From Pseudomonadota bacterium (lineage in GTDB: Bacteria > Desulfobacterota > Syntrophia > Syntrophales > JADFWA01): a DNA stretch of 14,631 bases. A program made the translations under genes and the position numbers. The notes under the pieces are model-generated. The model did not search any database and was not told where the DNA came from. It saw nothing but the letters and a program-made list of their open reading frames with translations. Position 1 is the first letter of the stretch; the number at the start of each line of letters is the position of its first letter. Of the stretch, positions 7,320 to 13,996 are shown piece after piece. The DNA lies in the NCBI GenBank assembly GCA_030596145.1, contig JAUVKS010000022.1:1-14631 (forward strand), written 5' to 3'.

Positions 7320-7443
7320 TCAAATCGGTGTCAGAAAAAAATCTTCCCCAAGCCAAACAGGGTCCGTTGTCACCTTCTCGCCAACGTTTGCGGCAAAGCC
7401 TATGCCAACGCTTAACCCAGGCCGGTTCCTACATTCTTCAAAA
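7320..7443 (-). other. Intergenic stretch with a protein-like open frame, possible gene remnant
   Basis: Between the GT2 start and the end of the ArnA/UAXS-like gene lie 188 bases with no complete gene. On the minus strand the +1 frame relative to the upstream gene is open between stops at 7464 and 7320. It reads a protein-like string, RPGLSVGIGFAANVGEK followed by VTTDPVWLGEDFFLTPI, then stops. It has no ATG and no ribosome-binding site. It may be the tail of a lost gene that once stood between these two, or chance. The opposite strand is also open here, which weakens the case. I do not recognise a family. Confidence 0.2.
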
Positions 7444-8496
7444 CTAACCCTTGGCGTAGTACGCTATCGTCCGCTCGAGCAATTCCCGCAGGCCGAACTT
7501 CGGCTCCCACCCCAGTAGTGTGCGGGCCTTTGATATGTCGGGAATTCTCCGGTCGGAGTCCTCGTAGCCCTTGCCATAGAACTCCTCACCCGTGACCTTC
7601 ACGATCTCCGGCAGCGGAACGTTAGGTTTCTTGAACTTCTCGGCATAAATCTCGCGCATGGTTTCGGCCAGTTGCCGGATGGTGACTTCGTTCTTCGGCG
7701 ACCCTATGTTGAAAATCTGTTGGTCGCATACGTTGCCGGGGTTCTCAACGATACGGTAGATGCACTCGACGGCGTCATCTATATACGTATAGCAGCGCCG
7801 GTGTGTTCCACCGTTGACCAGCTTCATCTGGGTACCGGTAAGAAGCGCTTCCATGAAATAGGAGAACACACGGGGGATACCGTCCGTTTCGCTGGGCAGG
7901 TAGTCGATCTTGGGACCGAAGAAATTGAAAGGCCTGATAATGGTGTAGTTAAGTTCCTTCTTGAGACCGTAGGCATGCAGAACTCTCTCCAGGAGCTGCT
8001 TGGCGCACGCGTATATCCACCTGTGTTTGCAGACCGGCCCCATGATAAGATCGGTCATATCCTCCGAGAAGGTGGCATATTCGGGATTCTCGGGATCTGG
8101 AAGCCTTCCTTCGAGTGAAGCCACGGGGGTCTTTCCATACACCTCGCAGGATGAGAACTGAACCAGACGCTTCCTTTTCTTTACACAGGCCTCCACAATC
8201 CGCATGTTCTCATCGAAATTCAACCGGAAGACTTCCAGGGGCATCTTCACGTACATGCCGGGATTGGCATAAGCAATGAGGTCGATGACAAGGTCGACGT
8301 CCCGCATCATGTCCTCGAGATCAAAGTCGCACTGCCTTATGTCCCTGTTGACAAAGGTCAAACGCTCGTGATCGAGGGACTCCTGGATTTTGTCTGTGTG
8401 GGTGTCGACACCGATGACTGAGTGTCCCTCGTTCAGCAATCGCTCTGTCAGATGTGTTCCGATGAATCCGCCGGCGCCCAGGTTCAGGATTTTCAT
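7444..8496 (-). CDS. ArnA-dehydrogenase / UDP-apiose-xylose-synthase-like NAD-dependent UDP-glucuronate decarboxylase
   Basis: A 350-residue extended SDR, predicted to oxidise and decarboxylate a UDP-sugar, most likely UDP-glucuronate, giving a UDP-pentose or 4-keto-pentose. Rossmann motif GAGGFIG (7-13); SSCEVYG (115-121) with Cys117 and Glu118; RWIYACAKQ with Arg159, Tyr162 and Lys166; RRCYTYIDD (233-241); YGKGYEDSDRRIPDI (307-321) with Arg317. The spacing and the GPVCKHRW, CYTYIDD and YGKGY blocks closely match the ArnA C-terminal half and plant UAXS (compared from memory). Glu118 and Arg317 match the decarboxylation residues E434 and R619 of ArnA. No formyltransferase domain is attached. 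The position of UAXS Cys100 is Ala77, while the Cys140 position is kept. An AGGAGGAGAGG ribosome-binding site precedes the ATG. It follows the SDR gene at 8560-9462 by 63 bases. Confidence 0.85.
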   Translation of the reverse strand: MKILNLGAGGFIGTHLTERLLNEGHSVIGVDTHTDKIQESLDHERLTFVNRDIRQCDFDLEDMMRDVDLVIDLIAYANPGMYVKMPLEVFRLNFDENMRIVEACVKKRKRLVQFSSCEVYGKTPVASLEGRLPDPENPEYATFSEDMTDLIMGPVCKHRWIYACAKQLLERVLHAYGLKKELNYTIIRPFNFFGPKIDYLPSETDGIPRVFSYFMEALLTGTQMKLVNGGTHRRCYTYIDDAVECIYRIVENPGNVCDQQIFNIGSPKNEVTIRQLAETMREIYAEKFKKPNVPLPEIVKVTGEEFYGKGYEDSDRRIPDISKARTLLGWEPKFGLRELLERTIAYYAKG

Positions 8497-8559
8497 TCTA
8501 CCTCTCCTCCTCTATGTTTCGGGCCATTGAATATCTTCCTTATACCTCTGGACAGAGCC

Positions 8560-9462
8560 TTACCCGGACAAAGGGTAGCACCTCTGTAATCCCTCGGTGA
8601 CACCGATTGGATCGTAGCCAAGATCCTTCCGGGCAGCCGAGTTGTCCAGATCAGCGTCCTGCTCAATGCGGCTTATCGCGTATCGGGTCAGCCACGGACG
8701 CCTCATGATCTTCTCCATGAAAAAAGCGATGATCCTGCATACGGGAACCGGAATGGGGATGAAGAGTTTTGAAAGCCCCTGGTGTTTCAGCATGAGGTGC
8801 GCGAGGTCCCAGATGCGGATAGTTTCTCCTCCGCTGAAATTGTAAGTCTTTCCATACGCCTTCTCGTTGTTCGCGATGACATGAAGCCCCTTGGCCATAT
8901 CATCAATGAACACCGGATTTTTCATGGCCCGTCCGCTTCCGACAAACGACACAATCGGGTACCTTGTGAGCGATTGCAGGAACATCATGAATTCCTGTCC
9001 TCCTCCCCTGTCGTAAACCAGCGTCGGACGCACAATCGTGTAATGCATCCTCGACTCGGACTTCACGATCTCCTCGGCAGCCTTCTTTGACCGGGCGTAG
9101 TCTGAACCTTCGGGGGAAATAGCGGAAGCTGATGAAACATAGATGAAATGCTTCACTCCGGCAGCAGCGGCTCCCGTGACCATATTCCCGGTTCCTTCGA
9201 CATTCACTTTCTGCAGAACCGACGGATCACAGGCAATGATGACTGCTGCTAGGTGATAAACCGTCTCGACGCCATCAAAAGCGCTTTTCAGAGATACTGC
9301 ATCCGCCACATCTCCGTAGACGACCTCACAGGCGACGCCGTTAAGGCGTGAGACGTTTGGATCTCCGGGTAGCGTTAGCACCCGTACCTTGTTGCCGGCC
9401 TTTACCAGGGCCTTGACAAGTCGCGACCCCATTACACCCGCCCCGCCTGATACCAGTATCAT
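8560..9462 (-). CDS. NAD(P)-dependent extended short-chain dehydrogenase (sugar-nucleotide epimerase/dehydratase or related)
   Basis: 300 residues with the nucleotide-binding GGAGVMG (6-12), the strand-turn YGDVAD (49-54), YHLAAV (69-74), VSSASA (109-114), and the catalytic pair YARSK (Tyr122, Lys126). RPTLVYDRGGG (145-155) and KNPVFIDDMA (181-190) are typical of extended SDRs in the epimerase and 3-beta-HSD-like branches. The hydrophobic segment near residues 234-249 (FIPIPVPVCRIIAFF) is also common in that branch. The substrate cannot be read from sequence; a UDP-sugar or a lipid-linked sugar is suggested by the adjacent decarboxylase and glycosyltransferase. A GAGGAAA ribosome-binding site precedes the ATG. 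It is the first gene of the minus-strand GC-rich set. Confidence 0.85.
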   Translation of the reverse strand: MILVSGGAGVMGSRLVKALVKAGNKVRVLTLPGDPNVSRLNGVACEVVYGDVADAVSLKSAFDGVETVYHLAAVIIACDPSVLQKVNVEGTGNMVTGAAAAGVKHFIYVSSASAISPEGSDYARSKKAAEEIVKSESRMHYTIVRPTLVYDRGGGQEFMMFLQSLTRYPIVSFVGSGRAMKNPVFIDDMAKGLHVIANNEKAYGKTYNFSGGETIRIWDLAHLMLKHQGLSKLFIPIPVPVCRIIAFFMEKIMRRPWLTRYAISRIEQDADLDNSAARKDLGYDPIGVTEGLQRCYPLSG

Positions 9463-9713
9463 AGTCGGTTTCCTCTATGTCGGTCAGGCCTGAAGGCGTT
9501 ACGGTGCGGGGCCGCCACGGCCGGGAATGGTTGAAACATCAAATGCCAGAACATGCCCCAAGTTTGATGTCTATCTTTCATTTCAATGTAAAGCTGTCAC
9601 ATAAGGTTTTGTACTTTTTCCTTACGCAGGCCTCCACGGGGTGAGATCACCAATCTTTGCAAGTATCCCTTTGAAGCATATTTTTGCAGTAATGGGTGTG
9701 TTTAACTTGATCT

Positions 9714-9734
9714 TACGCCCTTGGCGTAGTTTTT
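9714..9734. other. Small hairpin with T-run in the 270-base gap
   Basis: TACGCC (9714-9719) pairs perfectly with GGCGTA (9723-9728) across a CTT loop and is followed on the + strand by TTTTT (9730-9734). It sits just after the stop of the minus-strand DUF3047 gene, but on that strand no T-run follows, so terminator activity for that gene is doubtful. The rest of 9463-9732 holds no open frame I can support. There is one GGCCG/CGGCC inverted repeat near 9510-9522. Confidence 0.35.
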
Positions 9735-10443
9735 AGTTCTTACTGAAATAGACGTCGTAAATATAACTCTCTCCCTCACTCTTTGTATGCTGGGAGTTGA
9801 TGTAAAAGGACATTCCTTTTACATCCCGCAACTTTCCACCTTCAATGTCGGGAAATAATTTTTTGTAATCCTCCGATACATTACGTTTCTCCGTATACCA
9901 CTCGTTCAGCCCATCACTCTTGTTTCTTAATACAACATATCTCACCTTGCCGGACAGGGGTTGAGAGCTTGTGACCATAGTGTCTTTTGGACATTCATTG
10001 TCCCAGATATATCCGATTACTGGAGTGTTTAATTTCTTTGGCCATCCTGTCGCGGTAAATGCAATGTATATCTGTATAGCCTGATCATCGGTGTCAGCTT
10101 TTCTAACATCTCCACCTTTTGGAAGTTTTGTGACCTTCCATTTCCAGTTTAAGAAGGCATATTCCTCTACAATTATCCCTATCTCCCTTTTTATTCCAAA
10201 GGATGATTTGCTATCGCTTGCCATATGGAGGCAGAATCTGTCCCCTACCTTTTCGAGCGTGATAACCGGCGTGCCTTTCTTCTTTTCCAGTTTCCACCCT
10301 ACCGGGGCACCTTTTTTCATCTTGTCAGAGTCAAAACCGGCAACGGAAAACACATCATTTCCTCCAGAAAGAGCTGTTTGCGATAACCCCAGGATTACGA
10401 AAACGATCACCGAAAAAAACAGAATGAACTTATTGGTTTTCAT
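9733..10443 (-). CDS. Exported DUF3047 protein
   Basis: 236 residues with a signal peptide (Lys-rich start, hydrophobic residues 6-20, probable cleavage near ALSG at 24-27). The mature part has the DUF3047 pattern: FGIKREI, then LNWKWKVTKLPKGGDVRKADTDD (about 98-120), QIYIAFTATGWPKK, IGYIWDN and VRYVVLRNK, ending with SYIYDVYFSKN. DUF3047 is a predicted beta-sandwich envelope domain of unknown function, common in proteobacteria. The start overlaps the 3' end of pyrE by 14 bases, and AAAGGAGGT inside pyrE lies five bases before the ATG, so the two are translationally coupled. I see no functional logic for coupling with pyrimidine synthesis. Confidence 0.85.
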   Translation of the reverse strand: MKTNKFILFFSVIVFVILGLSQTALSGGNDVFSVAGFDSDKMKKGAPVGWKLEKKKGTPVITLEKVGDRFCLHMASDSKSSFGIKREIGIIVEEYAFLNWKWKVTKLPKGGDVRKADTDDQAIQIYIAFTATGWPKKLNTPVIGYIWDNECPKDTMVTSSQPLSGKVRYVVLRNKSDGLNEWYTEKRNVSEDYKKLFPDIEGGKLRDVKGMSFYINSQHTKSEGESYIYDVYFSKN

Positions 10444-11023
10444 TATTGACCTCCTTTTGTTTGTAGAGTTCCATTATGTCAGTTCGCATAAAAACTGAAT
10501 CAATCTCCTTTACGTATTTCTCTATATTTTTTTTACCGCCCTCTTCTCGATCAACAAGTACAATGACTCGAGCTACGACCAATCCCTCTTCTCTGGCACT
10601 CTCTATTGCCGTTGTGGTTGATGCTCCGGTGGTGATAACATCATCTATAATTGCGACCTTTTCTCCTGGCCGGATATTGCCTTCTATCTTACTTTTTGTG
10701 CCATGCCCCTTTACACCTTTCCTGACGATAAAGGATTTTATAGGTTTTCCGCGCTGATAGGAAATCAGAGACAGTGCGTTGGCTATGGAGTCCGCCCCGA
10801 GGGTCATGCCGCCGGCCGCGGTGACATCAGAACCCTCAAGCATAGCGAAGATGATGTTTCCTATAAGATTCATTCCCTCGGGATCAAGTGTCGTAGGTTT
10901 ACAATCAAAATAGAAGTTACTCTTCCTTCCGGAAGCCAATGTAAATGGCGGGTCATTACTATATTTAAAGGATCGTTCAACGATGATTTCAGCAAGTCTC
11001 TTCTTCATCTCATCATGATTCAT
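10430..11023 (-). CDS. pyrE: Orotate phosphoribosyltransferase
   Basis: PyrE joins orotate to PRPP to give OMP in de novo pyrimidine synthesis, as a cytoplasmic dimer. The 197 residues show FTLASGRKSNFYFDCK (27-42), the GGMTLGAD segment (71-78), the catalytic-loop motif RKGVKGHGTK (101-110), and the PRPP-binding loop VAIIDDVITTGAST (123-136). Length fits the short bacterial OPRT family. A promoter-like pair lies 50-78 bases upstream (11073-11101). A weak AGAGG precedes the ATG. The 3' end overlaps the DUF3047 gene. Assignment is secure. Confidence 0.96.
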   Translation of the reverse strand: MNHDEMKKRLAEIIVERSFKYSNDPPFTLASGRKSNFYFDCKPTTLDPEGMNLIGNIIFAMLEGSDVTAAGGMTLGADSIANALSLISYQRGKPIKSFIVRKGVKGHGTKSKIEGNIRPGEKVAIIDDVITTGASTTTAIESAREEGLVVARVIVLVDREEGGKKNIEKYVKEIDSVFMRTDIMELYKQKEVNNENQ

Positions 11024-11072
11024 ATTTAAAACGCCTCTCGCAACATCAATTTTTTAAAAGTCCGTTGTAAAT

Positions 11073-11101
11073 GTTATACATGTTCAGCAATCAGTTTTGA
11101 A
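11073..11101 (-). promoter_or_regulatory. Sigma-70-type promoter for pyrE
   Basis: On the minus strand TTCAAA (11096-11101; four of six to TTGACA) and TATAAC (11073-11078; five of six to TATAAT) are separated by exactly 17 bases in the gap between the TPR gene and pyrE. Transcription would begin near 11066, leaving a leader of about 43 bases. The small TCAGTT/AACTGA hairpin at 11091-11105 overlaps the -35 region. Prediction from consensus only. Confidence 0.4.
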
Positions 11102-11109
11102 CTGAATGA

Positions 11110-12063
11110 TTACTGGTGATCAGATGTGTTCGATCTGTTATGGTGGAAATAATCCGGGTTAAGGTGAAGGGCTTCCCGGTATTCCGCAGCAGCCATATCC
11201 GACCATCCCTTTTTATCATAGTATAATCCCAATGTGAAGTGTATGTCAGCATTGCCAGGATCTATACTGAGTGCTGCTTTTGTCTGTTGTATGGCTTCGT
11301 CGAGTTTCCCGATGCCATAGTATGCTTTGCCGCGATGAAATCGCGTATCGCTGTTGTATAGATTAACCCTGAGTGCAACGGATAATACATTGAGGGCTCT
11401 CCTGTATTCCTTCAGTTTTAAATATATCTTTCCAAGATTTACCAGGGTGTTTTCATCATAAGGCTTTATTTTCTTCGCCTTTCTGTAAAAGGTTACGGCT
11501 TTTCTGAGCTCTCCCTTCTTTGCATAATTAACGGCTATTTCATAAAGGGCATCAAAGTAGTCTGGTTGTAATCTTATTGCTTTACCGTATTCTTTTATTG
11601 ATCCGTCAATATCACCCTTTACGTCACATATCCTCCCAAGAGAATAATGCACCTCTCTATCTTTCGGGCATTTATCGATCAGGATTCTATAGTATGCTAT
11701 CGCATTTTCATGTTCCCCTCTTTCAAAGCAAATGTCTCCGAGCTGAGAATAAGCCCAGTAGTAATCAGTATTAACTGCCAGCGCCTTATTATAAAAAAAT
11801 ACGGCATCATCTATTTCCGCCTTGGCCTGGTAGGCTTTTGCCATCATGTAATAATATTTGCCAACCTTTGGGTTTTTCGCGATGGCTTTTTTATATTTAT
11901 CTATTGCCTTATCAAATCTTTTCTTATCAAAAAATTCTTTCCCCTGAAGGTAATAAGTCTCAGATGATGTTTTTTGTTTGGCTGATACACCCGCAGCGAA
12001 AACAGATAGCGCAAAAAAGATTGACAGAATAATCGCGATTTTGTTGATGTTTCTCTTTTTCAT
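11110..12063 (-). CDS. Periplasmic tetratricopeptide-repeat protein, possible TonB-system partner
   Basis: 317 residues: a signal peptide (hydrophobic 9-24, cleavage probably after VSA at 28), then about eight consecutive 34-residue TPRs from residue 36 to 307. Typical units are YYLQGKEFFDKKRFDKAIDK, YYYMMAKAYQAKAEIDDAV, YSQLGDICFERGEHENAIA and HFTLGLYYDKKGWSDMAAA. TPR solenoids bind peptides or proteins, and here this would occur in the periplasm. The gene follows exbB-exbD-tonB on the same strand, separated by 196 bases that hold a MITE-like repeat. A 'TPR protein, putative component of the TonB system' is a recurring annotation beside exbBD-tonB in deltaproteobacteria, so a partner role is plausible but inferred. 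The tail after the last repeat is short and polar (HHNRSNTSDHQ). Confidence 0.85.
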   Translation of the reverse strand: MKKRNINKIAIILSIFFALSVFAAGVSAKQKTSSETYYLQGKEFFDKKRFDKAIDKYKKAIAKNPKVGKYYYMMAKAYQAKAEIDDAVFFYNKALAVNTDYYWAYSQLGDICFERGEHENAIAYYRILIDKCPKDREVHYSLGRICDVKGDIDGSIKEYGKAIRLQPDYFDALYEIAVNYAKKGELRKAVTFYRKAKKIKPYDENTLVNLGKIYLKLKEYRRALNVLSVALRVNLYNSDTRFHRGKAYYGIGKLDEAIQQTKAALSIDPGNADIHFTLGLYYDKKGWSDMAAAEYREALHLNPDYFHHNRSNTSDHQ

Positions 12064-12102
12064 ATCAGCTTTTAACTCTTTGGGATTAAGGATGTTTTCA
12101 TT

Positions 12103-12242
12103 TCAGCCACTAAGACACGAAGTCACTAAAATCATATCATAATTTATGATAACAAGAGGCATTTGATTAATAAATTTTTCCGGAGATTATGGGGAAATAT
12201 AATTATTTGCTACACTTTGTGCCTTGGTGACTTAGTGGCTGA
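12103..12242. repeat. MITE-like inverted pair of octamer arrays
   Basis: The ends are a perfect 12-bp inverted repeat: TCAGCCACTAAG (12103-12114) and CTTAGTGGCTGA (12231-12242). The left arm is a tandem of octamers CACTAAGA, CACGAAGT, CACTAAAA (12108-12131). The right arm, read on the minus strand, is CACTAAGT, CACCAAGG, CACAAAGT (12237 down to 12214). The AT-rich centre holds ATCATA-ATT-TATGAT near 12136-12150. No coding potential is seen. Such CAC(N)AAG octamer arms recur as dispersed repeats in many environmental bacterial genomes (recollection). No target-site duplication is obvious. It fills the tonB-TPR gap and could act as a transcript-end hairpin. Confidence 0.6.
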
Positions 12243-12259
12243 GTAGTTACTATTTGACA

Positions 12260-12886
12260 TTACTTGTCCCTCAGAACATATTTCACAGGAACCTCAACCC
12301 ACATGGCTATCGGGAATCCCATTCTCCTTGCCGGCTCAAATTTCCATTTCTTGACCGCCTTCAGGGCAGACCTGTCTAGGATGTGGTATCCAGATGACTT
12401 CTTTATCCTTAATTTTCCTATCCTTCCGTTGATAAGCACCTCTGCCGATAGCATTACTACACCCTCATATCCTCTCTTGCGAGCTATCGTCGGGTAGATT
12501 GGGGGCATATTTTCATCGTATTGAGGTACAGCCAGGGTCACTTTTGCCGTCTCCAATGATTCCTTGCCCGTTGGTACAAATGAATAGGTTATTTCACTGG
12601 CAGATGGACTGACCGGCCGGGTCTTAACCTCTTTCAAGGAAATCGGATTGTTCTGTTTCTTTGGCTTGCTTATCTCCTTTTCTTTCTTGACAACCTCCTT
12701 CCTCTCCTTTTTCACTTCAGTTACTACATCAGCAGTACAAGTAGAAACCATGGTTATATTGAGATGGCCATAATCTTTTGCCTTAAAATGAAGAGGCAGT
12801 GGGGCACTGTGAATATGAGTTAAGGCAACTACGGCATGAATGACCAGTGCAATCAGGGCAGCAAAAAGGAGGTCCCTTTCAAACAT
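12260..12886 (-). CDS. tonB: TonB-family energy transducer
   Basis: TonB spans the periplasm and passes proton-motive energy from ExbB/ExbD to outer-membrane receptors. From the ATG at 12886 it has 208 residues: an N-terminal membrane anchor (about 6-23, with His17 inside), a Lys/Glu-rich linker (about 57-90), and a complete TonB C-terminal domain (about 130-205). The C-terminal domain reads IYPTIARKRGYEGVVMLSAE, then SSGYHILDRSALKAVKKW and FEPARR, ending VPVKYVL. The linker is charged rather than the usual Pro-rich type. I chose 12886 because its ATG overlaps the exbD stop by one base (TAATG) with GGAAGAG just upstream. An in-frame ATG at 12898 is the alternative. Third gene of exbB-exbD-tonB. 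Confidence 0.9.
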   Translation of the reverse strand: MFERDLLFAALIALVIHAVVALTHIHSAPLPLHFKAKDYGHLNITMVSTCTADVVTEVKKERKEVVKKEKEISKPKKQNNPISLKEVKTRPVSPSASEITYSFVPTGKESLETAKVTLAVPQYDENMPPIYPTIARKRGYEGVVMLSAEVLINGRIGKLRIKKSSGYHILDRSALKAVKKWKFEPARRMGFPIAMWVEVPVKYVLRDK

Positions 12887-13290
12887 TACTCTTCCCATTT
12901 TGTCTCTAGAGACAGATTGACAATTCCAGATTTTCTAACCACATCCATAACTGAAATGACCCGTTCATAGGAGGCCATTTTATCTCCCATGATGACGACT
13001 TTTATCTTTGGAAATTTGTCATGATGTGAGGTTAACCGGGAGAAGAGTTTGCTCAGTGCAACCTCTTCTTTATCGAGGAATATCTTTCCATCTGCTTTGA
13101 TGCCTATACTAATAAAATCTTTTTTATCCACACGGGATGTGGAGGATTGGGGCAGGTCAACCGGTATCCCCCTGTGAACGACCATCGACATCATCATGAA
13201 TATAAATGCGACCAGAAGGAGGAATACAACATCGATCAGCGGTATCATCTCGATTCTGGCCTTGTCGGAGTATCTCCTTGAAACCTTCAT
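12886..13290 (-). CDS. exbD: Biopolymer transport protein ExbD/TolR family
   Basis: 134 residues with the family layout: a short basic cytoplasmic start (MKVSRRYSDKARIEMIP), one membrane helix about 17-36 holding the proton-conducting Asp20 in PLIDVVFLLL, and a periplasmic domain with KADGKIFLDKEE and VVIMGDKMASYERVISVMD. ExbD forms the stator dimer inside the ExbB pentamer. The start overlaps the exbB stop by four bases (ATGA), and the stop overlaps the tonB start by one, so all three genes are translationally coupled. The tonB neighbour favours an ExbD rather than TolR role. Confidence 0.93.
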   Translation of the reverse strand: MKVSRRYSDKARIEMIPLIDVVFLLLVAFIFMMMSMVVHRGIPVDLPQSSTSRVDKKDFISIGIKADGKIFLDKEEVALSKLFSRLTSHHDKFPKIKVVIMGDKMASYERVISVMDVVRKSGIVNLSLETKWEE

Positions 13291-13922
13291 TCTTGGTGAT
13301 TTGCCCCGTTCCTTTTTTTCTCGAAGATTATCTCCAGGTTGGTGCCGTACTTTTCCATTTCCAGTGCGGCCTTTTCGGTTTTCGAAATAAAATAGTTGTA
13401 AGGTATAAGGCTGAAGATGGCGATGGTCAGTCCAAAGGCCGTGGTGATCAGGGCCTGGGCAATCCCCACCGTTATCATCTGCGGGTGTTCCGCACCCACG
13501 GTACCCAGCATATTGAATGAATAGATTATTCCTGTAACCGTCCCCAGGATTCCCAGAAGGGGCGAAAGAGTTATCATTGTATCGAGGATTGGCAGATAAC
13601 GCCTCATCCGCGCGATCTCCGCGTCAGCGCTCATCTGCAGGGCATCCCTCAAGGAAAAATCACGGTGAACCACGCCACAGACCATAACGCTGATGATAAA
13701 ATCCCGGGTGCTGCCGGTGATCTTTTTTGCTTCCTCAAACTGCCCCTTCTCAATCAGAGACATCAATTCATCCAGTAATCTTCTATTGCGATTTTTCTCT
13801 TCTTTGATCCAGAATATTGCCCGTTCAATTATTACCGTAAGCGATACGAGGGAACAAAGGAGAAGGGGGTACATGACCGGCCCCCCTTTGAAAAAATTTT
13901 CAAACATAATTGATTCTCTCAT
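13287..13922 (-). CDS. exbB: ExbB/TolQ/MotA-family proton channel protein
   Basis: 211 residues: a first membrane helix at about 16-34 (GGPVMYPLLLCSLVSL), a cytoplasmic domain rich in charged residues (35-108), and two further helices at about 112-140 and 155-178. The family signatures SPLLGILGTVTGII (120-133) and AQALITTAFGLTIAIF (155-170) are intact. ExbB forms the pentameric inner-membrane channel that, with ExbD, drives TonB. The in-frame ATG at 13907 (MFENFFKGG) has a better-placed GAGAG upstream and could be the true start. It is the first gene of the operon and lies 52 bases after the corrinoid protein gene, with a repeat-rich gap between. Confidence 0.93.
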   Translation of the reverse strand: MRESIMFENFFKGGPVMYPLLLCSLVSLTVIIERAIFWIKEEKNRNRRLLDELMSLIEKGQFEEAKKITGSTRDFIISVMVCGVVHRDFSLRDALQMSADAEIARMRRYLPILDTMITLSPLLGILGTVTGIIYSFNMLGTVGAEHPQMITVGIAQALITTAFGLTIAIFSLIPYNYFISKTEKAALEMEKYGTNLEIIFEKKRNGANHQE

Positions 13923-13926
13923 TTTG

Positions 13927-13996
13927 GTTCGGAGTTCCGGGTTGTTATGAACTTTGAACTCCGAACTCGGAACTTTAAACTTTGAACCCGGAACTC
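13927..13996. repeat. 7-bp tandem array with overlapping inverted repeats
   Basis: On the minus strand seven heptamers run without a break from 13996 to 13948: GAGTTCC, GGGTTCA, AAGTTTA, AAGTTCC, GAGTTCG, GAGTTCA, AAGTTCA (consensus RAGTTCN). Beyond it GTTCGGAGTTC (13927-13937) is the exact inverse of GAACTCCGAAC (13956-13966). The overlapping AGTTCCGGGTT (13933-13943) is the exact inverse of AACCCGGAACT (13985-13995). Two mutually exclusive 11-bp stems are thus possible in the transcript between the corrinoid protein gene and exbB. The array includes the last codons and stop of the corrinoid gene. Confidence 0.7.

Noticed and set aside
6706..7518. 270-codon open frame on the + strand
   Set aside because: It lies antisense to the GT2 and the end of the ArnA/UAXS-like gene. 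Its product is Arg/Pro/His-rich with no recognisable motif, as expected for a shadow frame in GC-rich coding DNA.
11091..11105. TCAGTT/AACTGA hairpin as terminator after the TPR gene
   Set aside because: The stem is six weak pairs, it has no T-run on the relevant strand, and it overlaps a better-supported -35 region for pyrE.
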